Of a DNA stretch of 64,000 nt, positions 24,754 to 36,589 are shown one piece after another; the stretch's first letter is position 1, and each line of letters begins with the position of its first letter. The stretch spans positions 21,868,078 to 21,932,077 of the forward strand of contig OX463841.1 of assembly GCA_949825065.1 (NCBI GenBank). The letters are read 5' to 3'. Under the pieces are notes generated by a model that ran no database searches, was not told where the DNA came from, and saw only the letters and a program-made list of their open reading frames with translations. The translations under genes were made by a program, and so were the position numbers. The stretch is from Odontocerum albicorne (lineage: Eukaryota > Arthropoda > Insecta > Trichoptera > Odontoceridae).

Positions 24754-24880
24754 TCTTAAATAAATATTCATCCTTTATTACTAGTTCCGTATTCTGTCAT
24801 ACTTTGTTATCCCATGTATTCTTCTTAGTGCAAATATTTTAAGCTTCTCAGTGCACACATTTTTACTTAAAGGAGGCTTT
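24754..24880 (-). mobile_element. LINE family 1, right part of the copy split by the Helitron
   Basis: The words gtattctgtcatactttgtt and cttcttagtgcaaatatttt align with gtattctgtcatatattgtc and onwards at 54070-54130. It is continuous with 23030-23176 when the Helitron is removed. Confidence 0.75.
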
Positions 24881-24889
24881 TTCATATTT

Positions 24890-25540
24890 GAACATTTTAG
24901 TTAAAATATGAAATGTTTTTTTCCCTTCGTCTTTTTTATTCCACTGCCTATAGCTGTCTTGTTAGTTGCTCCCAGTGACTTTTAACCTCTCCCATAACCA
25001 TAACCTCCTCGTAATGACTTCACGCAACCACCTCCTTAATTGAGTCAATCAATATCATCGTTGACCGTGTACTTGGTCTAACTTTGACAAGATTGCCTCA
25101 AAAAAATCATCGATAATGATTTTTAATATTGCCTTGAGGATGAAGGCTGCAACAATTTCGAAACGTTAGCCATAATTTAAAGCAACATCTCCGATAAATC
25201 TCCTTAAACTATGTATATAAAACATCCTTGAGAATCTTCAAAGTTATCTGTTCGGTATTCGATCATCTGCAACCCTTAGTACACGGTATAAACAATTTAC
25301 CTGAGATATCTCGATGGAGAGGAAAAGGGTTTCCGTGATTGAAGCTCCTCTTATTTTAGAGCCTTTAATTCGGTCTCTAGTTTCATGAAAATTAAAGAAA
25401 CACATTTTGTTAAAAAAAAACTTTAAATTCCATCTTGCTCTTTAATGTTTTACAGTCTTATAAAACCTAGAAAAATAGCAATTGAATAGTTAATCGAGAA
25501 CTTCATAGTTAATATTATTTATCAGTACATATTAATATTT
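24890..25540. other. No gene recognised; contains the repeated GATGA...CGAAACGTTAGCC phrase
   Basis: At 25130-25175 the sequence ttgaggatgaaggctgcaac followed by aatttcgaaacgttagcc parallels the minus strand of 16675-16712. Nothing else was assigned. Confidence 0.4.
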
Positions 25541-25544
25541 ATGA

Positions 25545-25715
25545 TTCTCCCTAACTCCTCTACAACCACCCTTATCAACATTTTCCCTAACTCCTCTACA
25601 ACCTTATCAACATTCTCCCTAATTCCTCTACAACCTTATCAACATTCTCCCTAATTCCTCTACAACCTTATCAACATTCTCCCTAATTCATCTACAACCT
25701 TATCAACATTTTCCT
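25545..25715. repeat. Minisatellite, about 5 copies of a 32-bp unit
   Basis: The unit ctccctaattcctctacaac followed by cttatcaacatt recurs. The first unit carries a 3-base insertion; the inner units are nearly identical. Confidence 0.9.
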
Positions 25716-25719
25716 TGAA

Positions 25720-26640
25720 ATTTTTCATTTCGTTTCATTTTATTTTTAACCGTTTCTCAATTATTACTTTTCATTAATATGGATAACTCATGAGCGTTTA
25801 ATGCGTACTGACAGCTCATTCATTAGAATTATTTCAAGTTCATGTTTCGTCATAGGAATATGGTATGGGATTAGGAAATAGACAAACGATTATTGTCACA
25901 AAAAGTAAATACTCTGAACAGAATAATGAGACGTTTTTATTTTAAGAGATTTTTTTTAATATATAGAAAAAATTGCTATTTTTATTTTTATTAATTTCAT
26001 TATTATTATTTTATATATACACGTACAATATTTGTACTTTTGTGGTTATGTATTTTTATTTGGAGGTGGGTTACATTGCACACTTGCTTCGAAATATTAT
26101 TATTCACGCTTCTGTCAGTATCAAAATATCAATAATAGTAGCTTTTGAAACGACTGTTTGGAAAAAAATATTTAAATCACAAATAAATAAAAAAAGTTTA
26201 AATATCATATGTATGTAATTTAATAAAATCTCTTATCTTTATACACGTATTATACCAGCAAACATTTAAATATTTCGAACATTTCATATCCAAAATATAT
26301 GTGTAATGTAAAGTACTTTTTATAATATAAAATATCTTTTATGTTTATAGGATTATAGTATGATTGATGGTAAATGATCAAATCAAATGAAAATTTCACA
26401 AGATACGATATTCTATTTTTCAATCGATTTCAATAGTGCTCCATCATTTTGTAACCCTTCGGGGATGATGTAGCGCGCCGCCAAGATACTTACATTATGA
26501 AATTACAAACAAAAAAGATTACAGAAACCATTGAAAGTAACGACATTTTATAATCTAATTGCTTAACTTTGTATATGACAAAAAAAATTATTGAAAAACA
26601 GTATCGGTATGTATTTTTATTTCCATATAAATTGCACGAA
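25720..26640. other. AT-rich sequence, nothing recognised
   Basis: No supported gene or repeat. Open frames in the region are short and low in complexity. Confidence 0.5.
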
Positions 26641-26679
26641 TTGTAATATATACGAGTACATTATATAGGTATACAGTTG

Positions 26680-27085
26680 GTGACCGTGCTCTAACACAAA
26701 CATTCGCGCTAAGCATGCGGACGCTCCAGGTTTGATTCTTAGCGGATTCACTTCCGGACTAATTTTACTCTTAGACCATTTGACATCTGAATTTATGTTG
26801 TCTTGTAGTTTATCAATACGAGTTATCTTGAAGTTCTATCAAGTAACACAACAAATTGCTCGTTACAAAACGCTGCTTATCGATACATTGCAGCAGATTA
26901 AAACAGGCCGTTTGTGTTACAAGTTTATTATCTTTGCCATCGGAACTTTGGGGTTGACCTGTCAACACCGTGTGGTTGTCGAAGTGCAACAGTTTGTTTA
27001 TAATAAACCGATACTCACAGGCATCTTCTATCCACTCAGGATGGTTGACCACCATACTTGTATTCGATCATGAGAAATAGTCGAT
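26680..27085 (+). mobile_element. SINE family D (tRNA-derived, about 400 bp)
   Basis: A B-box-like motif (ggtttgattcttagcgg) near 26730 is followed by cttccggactaattttactc. The body matches the copy at 57205-57545: ctttgccatcggaactttgg, gtgcaacagtttgtttataa and ctcaggatggttgacc are shared in order. The two copies are well diverged. Open frames on both strands are incidental. Confidence 0.75.
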
Positions 27086-27499
27086 CGTTGTGTGAAGAAA
27101 ATGTTCTAACACGCTTTTTGAAATATTTGAGAATACATACCGTTACAAAATTTAACCACAAACATGTATTTCATTGATTTGATATTTTGCAATGAATTTA
27201 GTTCAAGTATTATATTTGCTAACACTTAATTTTATTAGAATTTGGCGAGCTTACTGCCGGGTCAAACAATAAATCAAACAAGTGTAAATAATGGAAGTTA
27301 TATGGTCATAAAAATGTTCAAATAATTGTTTATAAGTACAAAATAAAAAAAATCAAGCATCATGAAGCGATCGTCAAAGAAAGATGGTGGAGATGAAAGG
27401 CAAATCTGAAATGGAACACGTAACATTACTGACATGAGATGAGTTCGAAAAAAATAGATTTTTTTTAAATCTACAAAATGATTATTTTGGAAACTACTT

Positions 27500-27640
27500 C
27501 AAATGAATAAAAAAAATATATCGAGGCCTAAATTGGAAATAATGAGATTGGAACCTCGATGACAATCGATATGCAAACCTCGAAAATTCGGTGGAATACA
27601 AGCATTCTACCGTTTTACTGGAGATCATTCGATTTTCACT
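27500..27640 (-). repeat. Possible decayed tRNA-derived repeat
   Basis: The sequence gattggaacctcgatgacaa and a later tggaatacaagcattctaccg look like complements of B- and A-box regions. Similarity to the other SINEs is weak. Confidence 0.25.
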
Positions 27641-28487
27641 AAAAGTTAACAATTTATTCCTAAAATTGTTCCTCACACAATTTTGTTTATATCAAATATA
27701 ACTTAACACACTTCGAATAGTTTGGTTAGTATTTTAAATGATGGTAAAACTAAATTCAGGAGGATTCTTCTCCGGTATTTCTCGATCTTTGGTCTTGACT
27801 GGGAGACTGGTTATTCCATGACAGATTAAGTATTTTTTTGTGATTCATCGTATAATTTTATATTCTCGTTGCCCTTGAGAGATGTTATTTTTCCTACTCA
27901 AGTATTTTTTATTGAATTTGATAAATATTTTTTTTACTTTCCGTATTATTTTAGTATTTTCATGCATCATATTTTGAAAAATATATGTATCCTGAATTGC
28001 GCGTTTTGCGAAGATGTTGATACGTTATTTTTTCTTTTATAATTGTTACTGTATTATGTACATGATACTTAGGCGTTATTTTATTTTATCAATTAATAAT
28101 TAAATAGCCATATAGCTCTTATAAGACGCCTTACCAGACTGTTCGATCACGAGCTTTATCCCTTCAGTCCTGAAGATGAGTTGTCTAGGGTTTTGGTAGA
28201 TATAAAATATTTGTTGTAATAAAATTGAATAAAAATAATCCTTTATTTGTTCCAACTAAAAACGTACTTGATATTAAGGTGGGATGATGCTTTAGTTCTG
28301 GCGAGGATGGAAATCAACCGTACCATTATACGTGTATGCTTAACCCAGATTGACAAGGATTTAAAGAAGGAAAAAATACGTATAGTATATCTAATATGGA
28401 CGTTTATGCAAAAATAACCCAACTCACATTTTACCTATTGTGAGATAATAAAATAAATATCGTTTTACGCTTTCATTATATACAGAA

Positions 28488-28668
28488 CAATTGGTCTATT
28501 GCTATTGCTAACCTCTTACAATCAAATAGAAATATGTTAAAGAAATCTAAAGTCAAATCAGACAGATTGTTTTTCTTAAAAATTAATGCCAACGGGAATC
28601 GAACCCGCAATCTTCGAAAGTTGCGGGCTTAGACTCGAGATCAGATAGGGGACGGAGATCGTCACCAA
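28488..28668 (-). mobile_element. SINE family A
   Basis: On the plus strand: tail aacctcttacaatcaaatag, body aaagtcaaatcagac, and B-box complement cgggaatcgaacccgcaatc. The head ends near ggggacggagatcgtc. The tail is more diverged than in other copies. Confidence 0.75.
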
Positions 28669-28679
28669 ACTACTATATA

Positions 28680-29370
28680 AAACCAACATCAAGGAGCTTT
28701 GTTTTTTTTAAAGTTGGTATTTAACCACGAGAAAACCCATTTAACTCATATAAATTAAATAAATAAAAAATGCGTTAGTGGTTTCCATCTTTTTTGTATG
28801 TATATTTATTTCCATAGACTGTAATTCAAAACCTGTATGCTACGTTTGATTTTAATGCAATAAAATTTATTGTTTTCATCGAGGATTTGAAACAATCAAC
28901 TCAAAAGCGGGATGAGCTCTAAATAAAATTGAGAGATTGCAAAACGAATCGAGACATATGATATTTGTTATGATACACAATGTACCCATTTGAATGTGCT
29001 GGTGGGGGTGGTTTTATATCACTTGGGGTGACAAAGGATGGAAGAAGTAGACGAGACGTGAGCGCGTTGTCAAATATCAATAAAAGAACAATACAATTTG
29101 AATAAATTTTATCTTCACATTCGTTTAAGCAAACGGAACGTCCCTCACGCAGGTATAAAGTTTACCTCACACCTCGAGACAATCGTGACGGATCATCCTT
29201 TTTTTTAAGGTTAGAGATCACTTCTAGTTTTATGTTATTATTATGTTAAACATTTGTATTTTAAATTTAAAAATTAACTCCAAGAGTTTGTATAAAATAA
29301 TCAAGCGAAATAAAATAATATCTGATTGGCAAAATAAATAGGATAGATCGAAAGTAAAAGGAAAATGCTA
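28680..29370. other. No gene recognised
   Basis: AT-rich sequence with a GC-richer patch around 28990-29200. No coding or repeat assignment is supported. Confidence 0.4.
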
Positions 29371-29379
29371 TAAACCATT

Positions 29380-29640
29380 CCAACCGATAGTGCAGTGCAG
29401 GCTTGCTTTTGGTTTAGACAAATTACCATATTCGTTGGATACGTAGTGGACTTATTCCTGCAAATAAACATTTGACAAAGATCCGAGTTTTAGATTCTAG
29501 CATAACATACAATATGCGAATGTGGCGAGGACAAGTTGGATCATATATTCTTTGAGTGCCCACTAAATGACGCGTATTCGACCTTTTATAAAGATGTACT
29601 CGTATTATATTTTTAACGAATAATCCAATCCCAAGTAATA
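29380..29640 (+). pseudogene. LINE fragment with a C-terminal CCHC-type zinc-binding motif
   Basis: Frames on the plus strand give CECGEDKLDHIFFECPLNDA (from about 29516). This is the C-x-C-x8-H-x4-C motif found near the C terminus of several non-LTR retrotransposon polyproteins. The upstream frame is interrupted by stops. The clade cannot be fixed from this piece. Confidence 0.65.
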
Positions 29641-30184
29641 TTAGATCGCTCATAACAAACTAACCTCGCAGAGTATTAAGAAAGTTCACAGTATTTAATC
29701 AATAAAATATAAAAAAAACAATACTTTTATTTGATAAACGTTGTATAATTCCAAATTTTGATTGTGAGAGCTTACAGTGACTCGACTTCTAGCATAGATT
29801 TTTTATTCTCAATTAATGTAATCGACCTTATCATTATTCCCTAACTGGGAATACCAAATTTATAGCAATTAAAAATAAAGAAAATATTTACACTGTGACA
29901 ATTTACTGCATTGTGCCGGTATTGACTGCAGGTTTTTAGTTTGAAAGAAGCAAATGCTGCGTTATTTTGAGCAAAATATGGTAAATTTGATAACCAAAAC
30001 TTCAATCGATCCAAAAACTATTTTGAGAATTGTGATAGTTCTTAGACTTCTTATTTTCTGTAGTACATTTCAACATACCCTAGTTATTGATTCAGATATA
30101 ATGAAGAGCGTGACCGGAAAATAATATTTTTTCGGTCCTAGTAATCCTTCTTTTGTTTAGAAGCGCTGGAGTATGCAAAAACTC

Positions 30185-30385
30185 GAGGTTCGTTATTGCA
30201 CGTGTTGCCAACACTACCGCACGTGAAGAGTCAACAACACTGACTCGGCGTGTATAAGTATTGTTACCAGATGATATTTTTTACTGGACGGGACCTTTTT
30301 AGTTTGTTGAGTACCATCGGGAATCGAACTCGAAACCCTCAGGTCGAAAGTCTTATAAACTAGGCCACAAAGGTCGTCAATTCTC
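30185..30385 (-). mobile_element. SINE family C (tRNA-derived)
   Basis: On the minus strand: head with TGGCCTAGTTTATAAG and B box GAGTTCGATTCCCGATGG, then aaaaggtcccgtccagtaaa, the ctggtaacaatac block and gtgttggcaacacgtg. The same order is seen at 35900, 36400 and 50885. Confidence 0.85.
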
Positions 30386-30719
30386 AGAGCAAAGCGGTAA
30401 ATGGGCAAAAAGTTAGAAGAATAATATAAAACAATTTTTTTGTAGAAAATAATTTACCATAAAATAGCCTACACATAGTACATTGTTTCTCGGTGAATAC
30501 TATTGTACGAGTATTATATAGGTTTTTTATTTTCTACAAAAAAATAAAAAGTTTATTTAAAACTTTGGGAAATAATTTTGATTGAAAGATGTTATTTTTC
30601 ACAAATTATGGAGAAATTCGTAATTTTATTTCCGTTTCATAGTTGAGGAATCCAAGTTTTGAATACAGAGGTTAAAAGAATGTCGCTCAGACGCATTAAC
30701 ATATAACACATATTTGATT

Positions 30720-31070
30720 TTTTCAATCTTTTTTTATGGTGCCAAAACATAGATATTGAAAGGAAGAAAACGCAAGAAGATAAATCTGCCTTGGAGATAT
30801 GGTGCTGGTAACGTATGTTGTACGTACCATGCAGGATAAATTTATTGATTCTGTAAGAACTGCAAGTTGAGAAGCATTTGTCTTCAATAATGCAATCTTC
30901 AAGTACTTCGGTCACAATCCCAAATGGGAATATACAATGGAGAGACTGGTGATCTAAGGGAACATATAAAGATTACCAACAGAACTTGTAAGGGTTGCAA
31001 CCAACAGCTTATTCCACGAGCGCAGTAGAAACGCTACTGACTGAGAAATTGAGTTGTATTATTCTTTCTA
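30720..31070 (+). pseudogene. LINE fragment, region downstream of the reverse transcriptase
   Basis: A plus-strand frame reads KSALEIWCW and RMLYVPCRIN and continues in register to KHLSSIMQSSS. This corresponds to the (A/E)LEMWCWRRML region after the RT domain of a widespread insect LINE group. It is different from family 1 by sequence. Stops interrupt the frame. The complementary 92-codon frame is a shadow. Confidence 0.65.
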
Positions 31071-31399
31071 CAGTGCAATCAATTCGCTCGCAAGATTAAG
31101 CCGTGTTATCACGACTGCTTTGTAAAGAGCATACCGAATAATAAATATAAGAATTATTTGTGGTACGAAAAACAAATGTATGTAGACAAAAAGGCTTTCT
31201 ATCTATTGACTACCATCTCCTAGGGGAACATGGCAGTAAGTAGTATCTGTACGTATTCGTTAAATCGACTTAAATAATAAAGAAATCTAAAGAAGACATC
31301 GTGAGTAAACTTCCGTATTGGGTTTAATTTATTGGCGCCATTTTTTAAATGTGGACAAGTAGGGAAGAGAAGGAATTCGATTTCGATTAAATTGATATA

Positions 31400-31570
31400 A
31401 TTCAGTGTGAAGAGGAATTCCCTCGCAGACGTTGTGATCCTTGAGGGAGCTGGGGGCTGCCGCCTGAACCGCCTTTGCCACCAGGATCTGTTATTTATTG
31501 GCGCGATCCAGGGGCGCCAAACTACTATCAATAGTTCTCGCAACTGTAAGACTCTTTTCGCTTGATCGTC
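31400..31570 (-). mobile_element. Possible LTR-retrotransposon leader with primer-binding site
   Basis: On the minus strand the sequence TTTGGCGCCCCTGGATCGCG (31520-31501) contains TGGCGCCC, the core of a tRNA-Lys-type primer-binding site. It is followed by a GC-rich leader-like stretch (aacagatcctggtggcaaag). No LTR pair, gag or pol was found, so this is a tentative remnant. Confidence 0.3.
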
Positions 31571-31734
31571 TTAATAGAGTAAGTCGACAGTTTTGTAGCC
31601 CTCTGCCATTATTGTTAAGTGTCGTACTATATCTGAGTGTAAATTTAATTGGGTACACTATTTATGGAGCATTAAGAATTTGTAAAAAAGGGAAATGAAG
31701 AGGCCGAGTTTCTTATGTCAGCTGACTAAAACAT

Positions 31735-31935
31735 GAATGGCGACCTCCGGGACCTAGTTGATACACGTAACTACCTACACGGCGGGTTATTAGTTCGAGT
31801 TCCATTGGTATCCATTTTTTTTCGGGGATCCACTGAACGAATTCGAAATACAATACAATGATAATGTTTGCGCTCCCCTGAAGATGAGGTGAAAGCCTTG
31901 AAACCGGTAGGGTTATACCGTCATAAAAAAGTGGA
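31735..31935 (+). mobile_element. SINE family E (tRNA-derived)
   Basis: Head: gggacctagttgataca (A-box region) and ttagttcgagttccattggt (B box). A later block cccctgaagatgaggtgaaa precedes gccttgaaaccggt, and the element ends with an AT-rich tail. A related CCTGAAGATGAG block occurs at 28176. A single full copy was found in the window. Confidence 0.65.
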
Positions 31936-32420
31936 ATAAACAGTGTTTGATAAAAATAAATTACAATGTCTTTAAACCTCCACAATGTTAATGCCTTAAC
32001 TATAAACAACATATAAACAACATAATTAGTGAGTTGAAAAGTTTTAGATAATTTATATAAATTTGTAGAATTAAGTATGTTGGAAAAAAATTGGTATATT
32101 CATGATATTTTTGAAAAGTTTCTCGAAAAAAAAATAGTAAATAGTTCGTTCGATGTTGTTCGATTCCCGGCGGTCGTCCGATTTATTTGGAGGCAATTTT
32201 TCATTTAATTTAAATAATAAATAAATAAATTCTTGGATATATTTCTGGTTAACTGGTATAAGAAAAGAGTTGTTGCAATTTTTGCGGTCATCTGGATCAT
32301 TGAACAGGGCACGTTCTGTGGTACAGCGATGAAAAGCGAGTCAGTAATTTCCGAAGAGAACTCCACGTAGCCTTACAATAGTTCATCTTCGGACCGATTG
32401 GCTACTCCAATCTAGTGGCG

Positions 32421-32770
32421 TCAAAGGATAGTTTTTTTGCATTTGAATTTTTCTGTAAAAGTGCTGTCAACTAGGTTGTTTGAGCTCCAGGTCTTAAGCC
32501 ACTTTATAAGAAAAAAAATTGCGCTACGAGTCATTTTCCTTTTCCCGTGATGTCGGACCATAAGTCCATCGTCACCACTATTCTTGTCACACTCAGGTGT
32601 GTCGTCATCGGAGAAGGAGTCTTTTTGGGTAGTTTCTTCTTCGTCACTATGCGATGTCGCGCTCATAAAACAACAATAAAGAAGATTTCGATCTTCTAGT
32701 GTAGATCGCGCTGGATGGGGACTAATTTTGTCCCCCATAACAGCGTGGGTGGAGGTGGGATTCAACTGAA
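32421..32770 (-). CDS. Hypothetical acidic open frame behind a strong splice-acceptor sequence
   Basis: On the minus strand a pyrimidine-rich tract ending TTCCTTACAG (32780-32771) is followed by an open frame of about 116 codons that ends at 32421. The translation has an acidic part (SDEEETTQKDSFSDDD) and a basic stretch after it (RHHGKRKMTR). I recognise no domain. There is no ATG near the start, so it would have to be an internal or terminal exon, or part of a transposon protein. Host-gene status is not shown, and codon statistics were not computed. Confidence 0.25.
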
Positions 32771-33004
32771 CTGTAAGGAAATAGTGGAATGTTTAAAAAG
32801 GTTTTTTGCTAAATAATGGAAAAGTTCGTTATTGTGAGTGAACTAAAACGACACATACCTGGCGATACACGACCATCAACGATAATTTGTATAGCTGAAG
32901 CTGCAATTGCTAATTTTCCACTTGAAGCTGCGATATACAGAGAAATCCTGAAGTCCTGGTCTCAACATTGTAAATGATATTTACTAATACTATTTATACA
33001 TACA

Positions 33005-33690
33005 TACAATCACGCCATTTCTATGTCGGGTAGGCAGAGGTCGGGGTTTCTATGTCGGGGTAGGTCGGGGCAAATACACATCCTTCCCCTCTTTTACACC
33101 CATGCACCTACTCACACAACTCCTACAATTTTTCTGACTTTTTACGTTTCTTTCTTTCAAAATATCATTCACTTGACCCAATCATACCTTTCTTTGTCTT
33201 CCTCTTTCATGTTTTCTACTCACATTTGCACTATTATTTCTTTTGTTAGTTTTTCTTCATTCATTCGTTCTAGATGCTCAGGGTGCCACCATCGCAGGGT
33301 GCTCTACTTTATCTTACTGAACACATCAATCTTAAGTTTACGTTTATCCCGAATCACTTTATTCATTATTCTGTCATACATTGTCACCGCATGTATACTT
33401 CTCAATGCACGCAAATCTACAGCATTAATTCGGCTCCTTTCAGTATTTTCACTCGTCCACATTTCACTCTCATAAACCTAAGGTCGTACTTAAATACTGT
33501 TCTGGACTATCGTCTTAGTAGATTTTGATACTGCCCGGTTCGAGTCTATATATTTAAGGGCCCCATTTACTTTGTTCCTTATCGCTACTCACCGTTTGAT
33601 ATTTCTCGTAACTCTTTCATCATTTGAGTAAATTCTACTCAAATAGTAACATTTCTCAACCTGTTCACCCATTTATTCCATTTTATTTTC
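33005..33690 (-). mobile_element. LINE family 1, longest copy of the 3' half
   Basis: The plus-strand text runs parallel to 41905-42410 and 53750-54170 across several hundred bases. Shared words include ttctttctttcaaaatatca, attctgtcatacattgtcac and attcggctcctttcagtatt. The antisense open frame of 150 codons on the plus strand is not a gene. Near 33030-33070 the phrase atgtcggg.taggtcgggg is locally duplicated. Confidence 0.8.
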
Positions 33691-33699
33691 ATTTCACGT

Positions 33700-34440
33700 A
33701 TTTATCGTATCGTATTATAAATAGAAGCGATTAAATAAATAATATGTTTGCACTTCCCTGCTAACACATCATCATCAGCCCTACAACTCAGGATAGGTTT
33801 TGACTATTCGCAGGTTATTTGGACACTTATAACATATATATGCTTCTCAGCAGCATTCCTTCTTTAATTGGTTATACCCAGTGTGCGTCAGTTCTCTGTC
33901 ATATCATCCGGTCATACCAGCTTTGGTCCCCACTCGATCGCTTAACAAAGCCTGCTTTGTAAGATCAGTGTACTTTATGTGGTATAGTGGTCTAAATCAG
34001 CAGAGTCTAGCAATTTTAATATTTTTTGCTACGCAATACAGGGTGCAGAGTTCTTCGTAGTAACTCTGTCTCCACGCACCATTGCCATAAATTAAATCAT
34101 ATATTCTACACCACCCAAATCTCTAATAGATTTCCTATGTCTATTACACGTACTCAATTGAAGAGTAAGGTCTTCTATAACTAGACCGATACTCCGCGCA
34201 TTATTATCTACTTGCGGAGAACCTTTTCCTCAAAATTATCGAGAACTCTTCCGTTCCGTTTTGTAAGTGTTCAGGTCTTGTTATGTTTTAAAAAGTGCTA
34301 ACGCAGTGACACAAAAAATGTTCTGAGATCTGAGACACCTATTTTTTAACAATGATGTTATTGTGACCACTACTTTACTTATCCATATAATTTTCGACCA
34401 TATTATAAAATTGCCTCTAAAGATGATACTCAAGTAATAT
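33700..34440. other. No gene recognised; possibly LINE-derived in part
   Basis: The stretch from 33770 (catcatcagccctacaactc) resembles a common insect repeat ending, but I could not match it to another copy within the window. Confidence 0.3.
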
Positions 34441-34479
34441 CATTGTTGTCCTAACGTATTTAGGGTGCATTCTCATCCC

Positions 34480-34740
34480 TATGGAACCTATTCTCTTGGG
34501 CACCCCTTATTCCCGATTCCGTGTAGACAGCCATGTATTCCGACCGGGGATGATTTGACTTTTTGAATATGCACAGCGTGAGCTGCGCGAGTTTGGAGTG
34601 GGGAAGGGGCGAGGGTGGAGCGGTGGGGTGGTGAAACAGAACCGGAGGAGGGTGGAAGTGTTGGTGTTCTAATACACTCACCCCTGCCAATAACTCACTC
34701 ACTTCCCATCCCTTCATATACATACCCACTTTACAGAACG
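34480..34740. other. GC-rich single-copy island
   Basis: High G+C with purine-rich blocks (ggagtggggaaggggcgagg) in AT-rich surroundings. An 89-codon minus-strand frame is open across it, with no recognised domain. It could be a conserved non-coding element or a short exon. Nothing repeats it in the window. Confidence 0.3.
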
Positions 34741-34866
34741 ATTCAGAAAATATACCTTGAACAAATAAAAAAATCTTAACTATTGTTTTGGTGCATTATT
34801 ATGAATTTTAGTGTTTTTGGTTTAGTCAAGTCAACATCAGATATACTCGGAATGTAAACATTCTAT

Positions 34867-35062
34867 GGAGTTCGTGGGTTAATAGCCATATGGCAATCTT
34901 TCACAACCAATCAGAAAGTTAAGGAGGCCTAAGGCGAAAACCAGATTCATATAGTTAAAAAAAAGGATGCCAACGGGAATCGAACCTGCAACCTTCATTT
35001 ATCTATTTATTTATTTCCGGGTAGAAGAGAGGTGTCTTACAAATCTTATGGAGGTCGACAAT
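34867..35062 (-). mobile_element. SINE family A with an ATTT-rich insertion in the head
   Basis: Plus strand: tail gtgggttaatagccatatgg, body aaggcgaaaaccagattc, B-box complement cgggaatcgaacctgcaacc, then head end cttatggaggtcgaca. Between the B-box complement and the ccgggtagaa block lies atttatctatttatttattt, an extra simple-sequence insertion of about 20 bases not seen in the other copies. Confidence 0.8.
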
Positions 35063-35069
35063 GTATTGA

Positions 35070-35890
35070 TATAGGTTGAAGAGCGTGCTCAGAACACAGC
35101 ATTAGTGAACAATAATGTATTATGCTTTGTTGATCGAGCATTCTAGTTTAGAACTAGATTAGGTAAGTCCCACACTGCCCGTCGTCGCACGTGTTTGTAA
35201 TAATAATGAACTCGACGACGTACTCTTTATCATTAAAAAAAAACTCTTTTTTTTAATCATAGAGAATTTTACCATCGATAATGTATTGCACTCCAAACCT
35301 CCGGGAGGCAAACAAGTATATCTAATTATTTTACTACGGTCACGGAGTTCATCAAACACAATAAATAGGCATGCTTACATTTCAACACTTATTTTTAACT
35401 AAGCTTTTGTGAACAAAATAAATATCTTTTTACGCTACTACCTTTTATTTTGCATACTAATATTGAAAGTATGTCGGTCTAAAAAAGTTATTCACATAAT
35501 AATAATAGTAAAAATAAAATATGGTATTATTGAAGGTTTTCAGAATTGCAAACGTATCGTATCTATGATAAGATCAGCGAGATAAAAATAGGAAATCATA
35601 AATAAAATTTAAAAAAGGTGCTCATAGTTATTCTCCCAAAATATGTTTAAGTGATTTCATTTGTAATACTTTAAGGCACTTACCTAAGAAACATGAAAGA
35701 AGAAAGAAAAATTTATTCAGATAGGTCAAAATAACAATACATCAAACAGAAAATATGTTGAAATTGTCAAAAAAAAGTACATCCGAGAAGTTACGCTAGA
35801 AAAATGTTAACCTCTTTCAGCGAGTTCTAAAAAAGTTCTCGGTTTGTTCGGTGGCAAATTCAATATATCAGTGCTTCTGTATGGTAAAAA
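35070..35890. other. No gene recognised
   Basis: AT-rich sequence with no supported coding region or repeat. Confidence 0.4.
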
Positions 35891-35899
35891 TAATCAGAT

Positions 35900-36215
35900 G
35901 TATTATTAGTAAGTGAGATGCTTGACTTCCATCCGAGAGTTTCACATTCGATTCCCGATGGTATCCGACAAAAAAGGTCCCAGTCTAGTAAAAAAGTTCG
36001 TCTGGTAAAAATACTCACATGCCGTTCGACTTGTTGCTCACGAGCTAGACTTGATACTCGTACGAGTTTTATTACCTTTTCACATGCGGCGAAGTACTGC
36101 CAACACGCGCATTGACGAACTGCTAGTCCCATGCCTACTCAAGTGGTTCTATGCCCAGAAGCTCAATAAATGGGTTCATATACACTGTTGTCTCCTGGCC
36201 ACGCTCTTCAATAAA
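35900..36215 (+). mobile_element. SINE family C, plus-strand copy with 3' region
   Basis: It starts with a tRNA-like head (B box ttcgattcccgatggt at about 35949). It continues through aaaaaaggtcccagtctagt and the ctggtaaaaatactc block, and ends around tcctggccacgctcttcaat. It is longer at the 3' side than the copies at 30185 and 50885. It carries TACTCGTA at 36055-36062. Confidence 0.8.
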
Positions 36216-36399
36216 TTCGAATAAACAGTTCGGATACGTTGACTGTACCATAAGAAATAAACTCCTAAATAATTAATTACTACTACAAACATTTGTTATA
36301 TAAATTTTTTTCGTAAGTACCCTTCAATATATCCGAATTTGTGTATTGAACATATTGAAAAGCGTGTCTGGGAGACAATTTTGTCATCGGCCCCAGAAA

Positions 36400-36578
36400 G
36401 TGAGGCTTTGTGGTAAGACCCTCTTGTTCGGTTCGTCATTAAACGTGTTGGCAACACTACCGCTCGGCGCGTGGGAGTATTACTACCAGAACTGGTCCTT
36501 TTTTTTTGGGTGCCATTGGGATCAAGCTCGAAGCCCCCTGATGGAGGTCAAGAATGTTACCACTTAGCTACGGATCGT
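36400..36578 (-). mobile_element. SINE family C, minus-strand copy
   Basis: Shared blocks on the plus strand: acgtgttggcaacactaccg, ggagtattactaccagaact and gtgccattgggatcaagctc (B-box complement, diverged). The head ends near cttagctacggatc. Confidence 0.75.
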
Positions 36579-36589
36579 TATATAATTTA

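Noticed and set aside
26732..27073. 113-codon plus-strand open frame
   Set aside because: It lies within SINE family D; the second copy at 57205 does not keep the frame.
32816..32977. 53-codon plus-strand open frame starting at ATG
   Set aside because: Short enough to occur by chance, with no recognised domain, splice sites or conservation evidence.
33023..33475. 150-codon plus-strand open frame
   Set aside because: It is antisense to a LINE family 1 copy, and the same antisense frames recur in other copies with different breaks.
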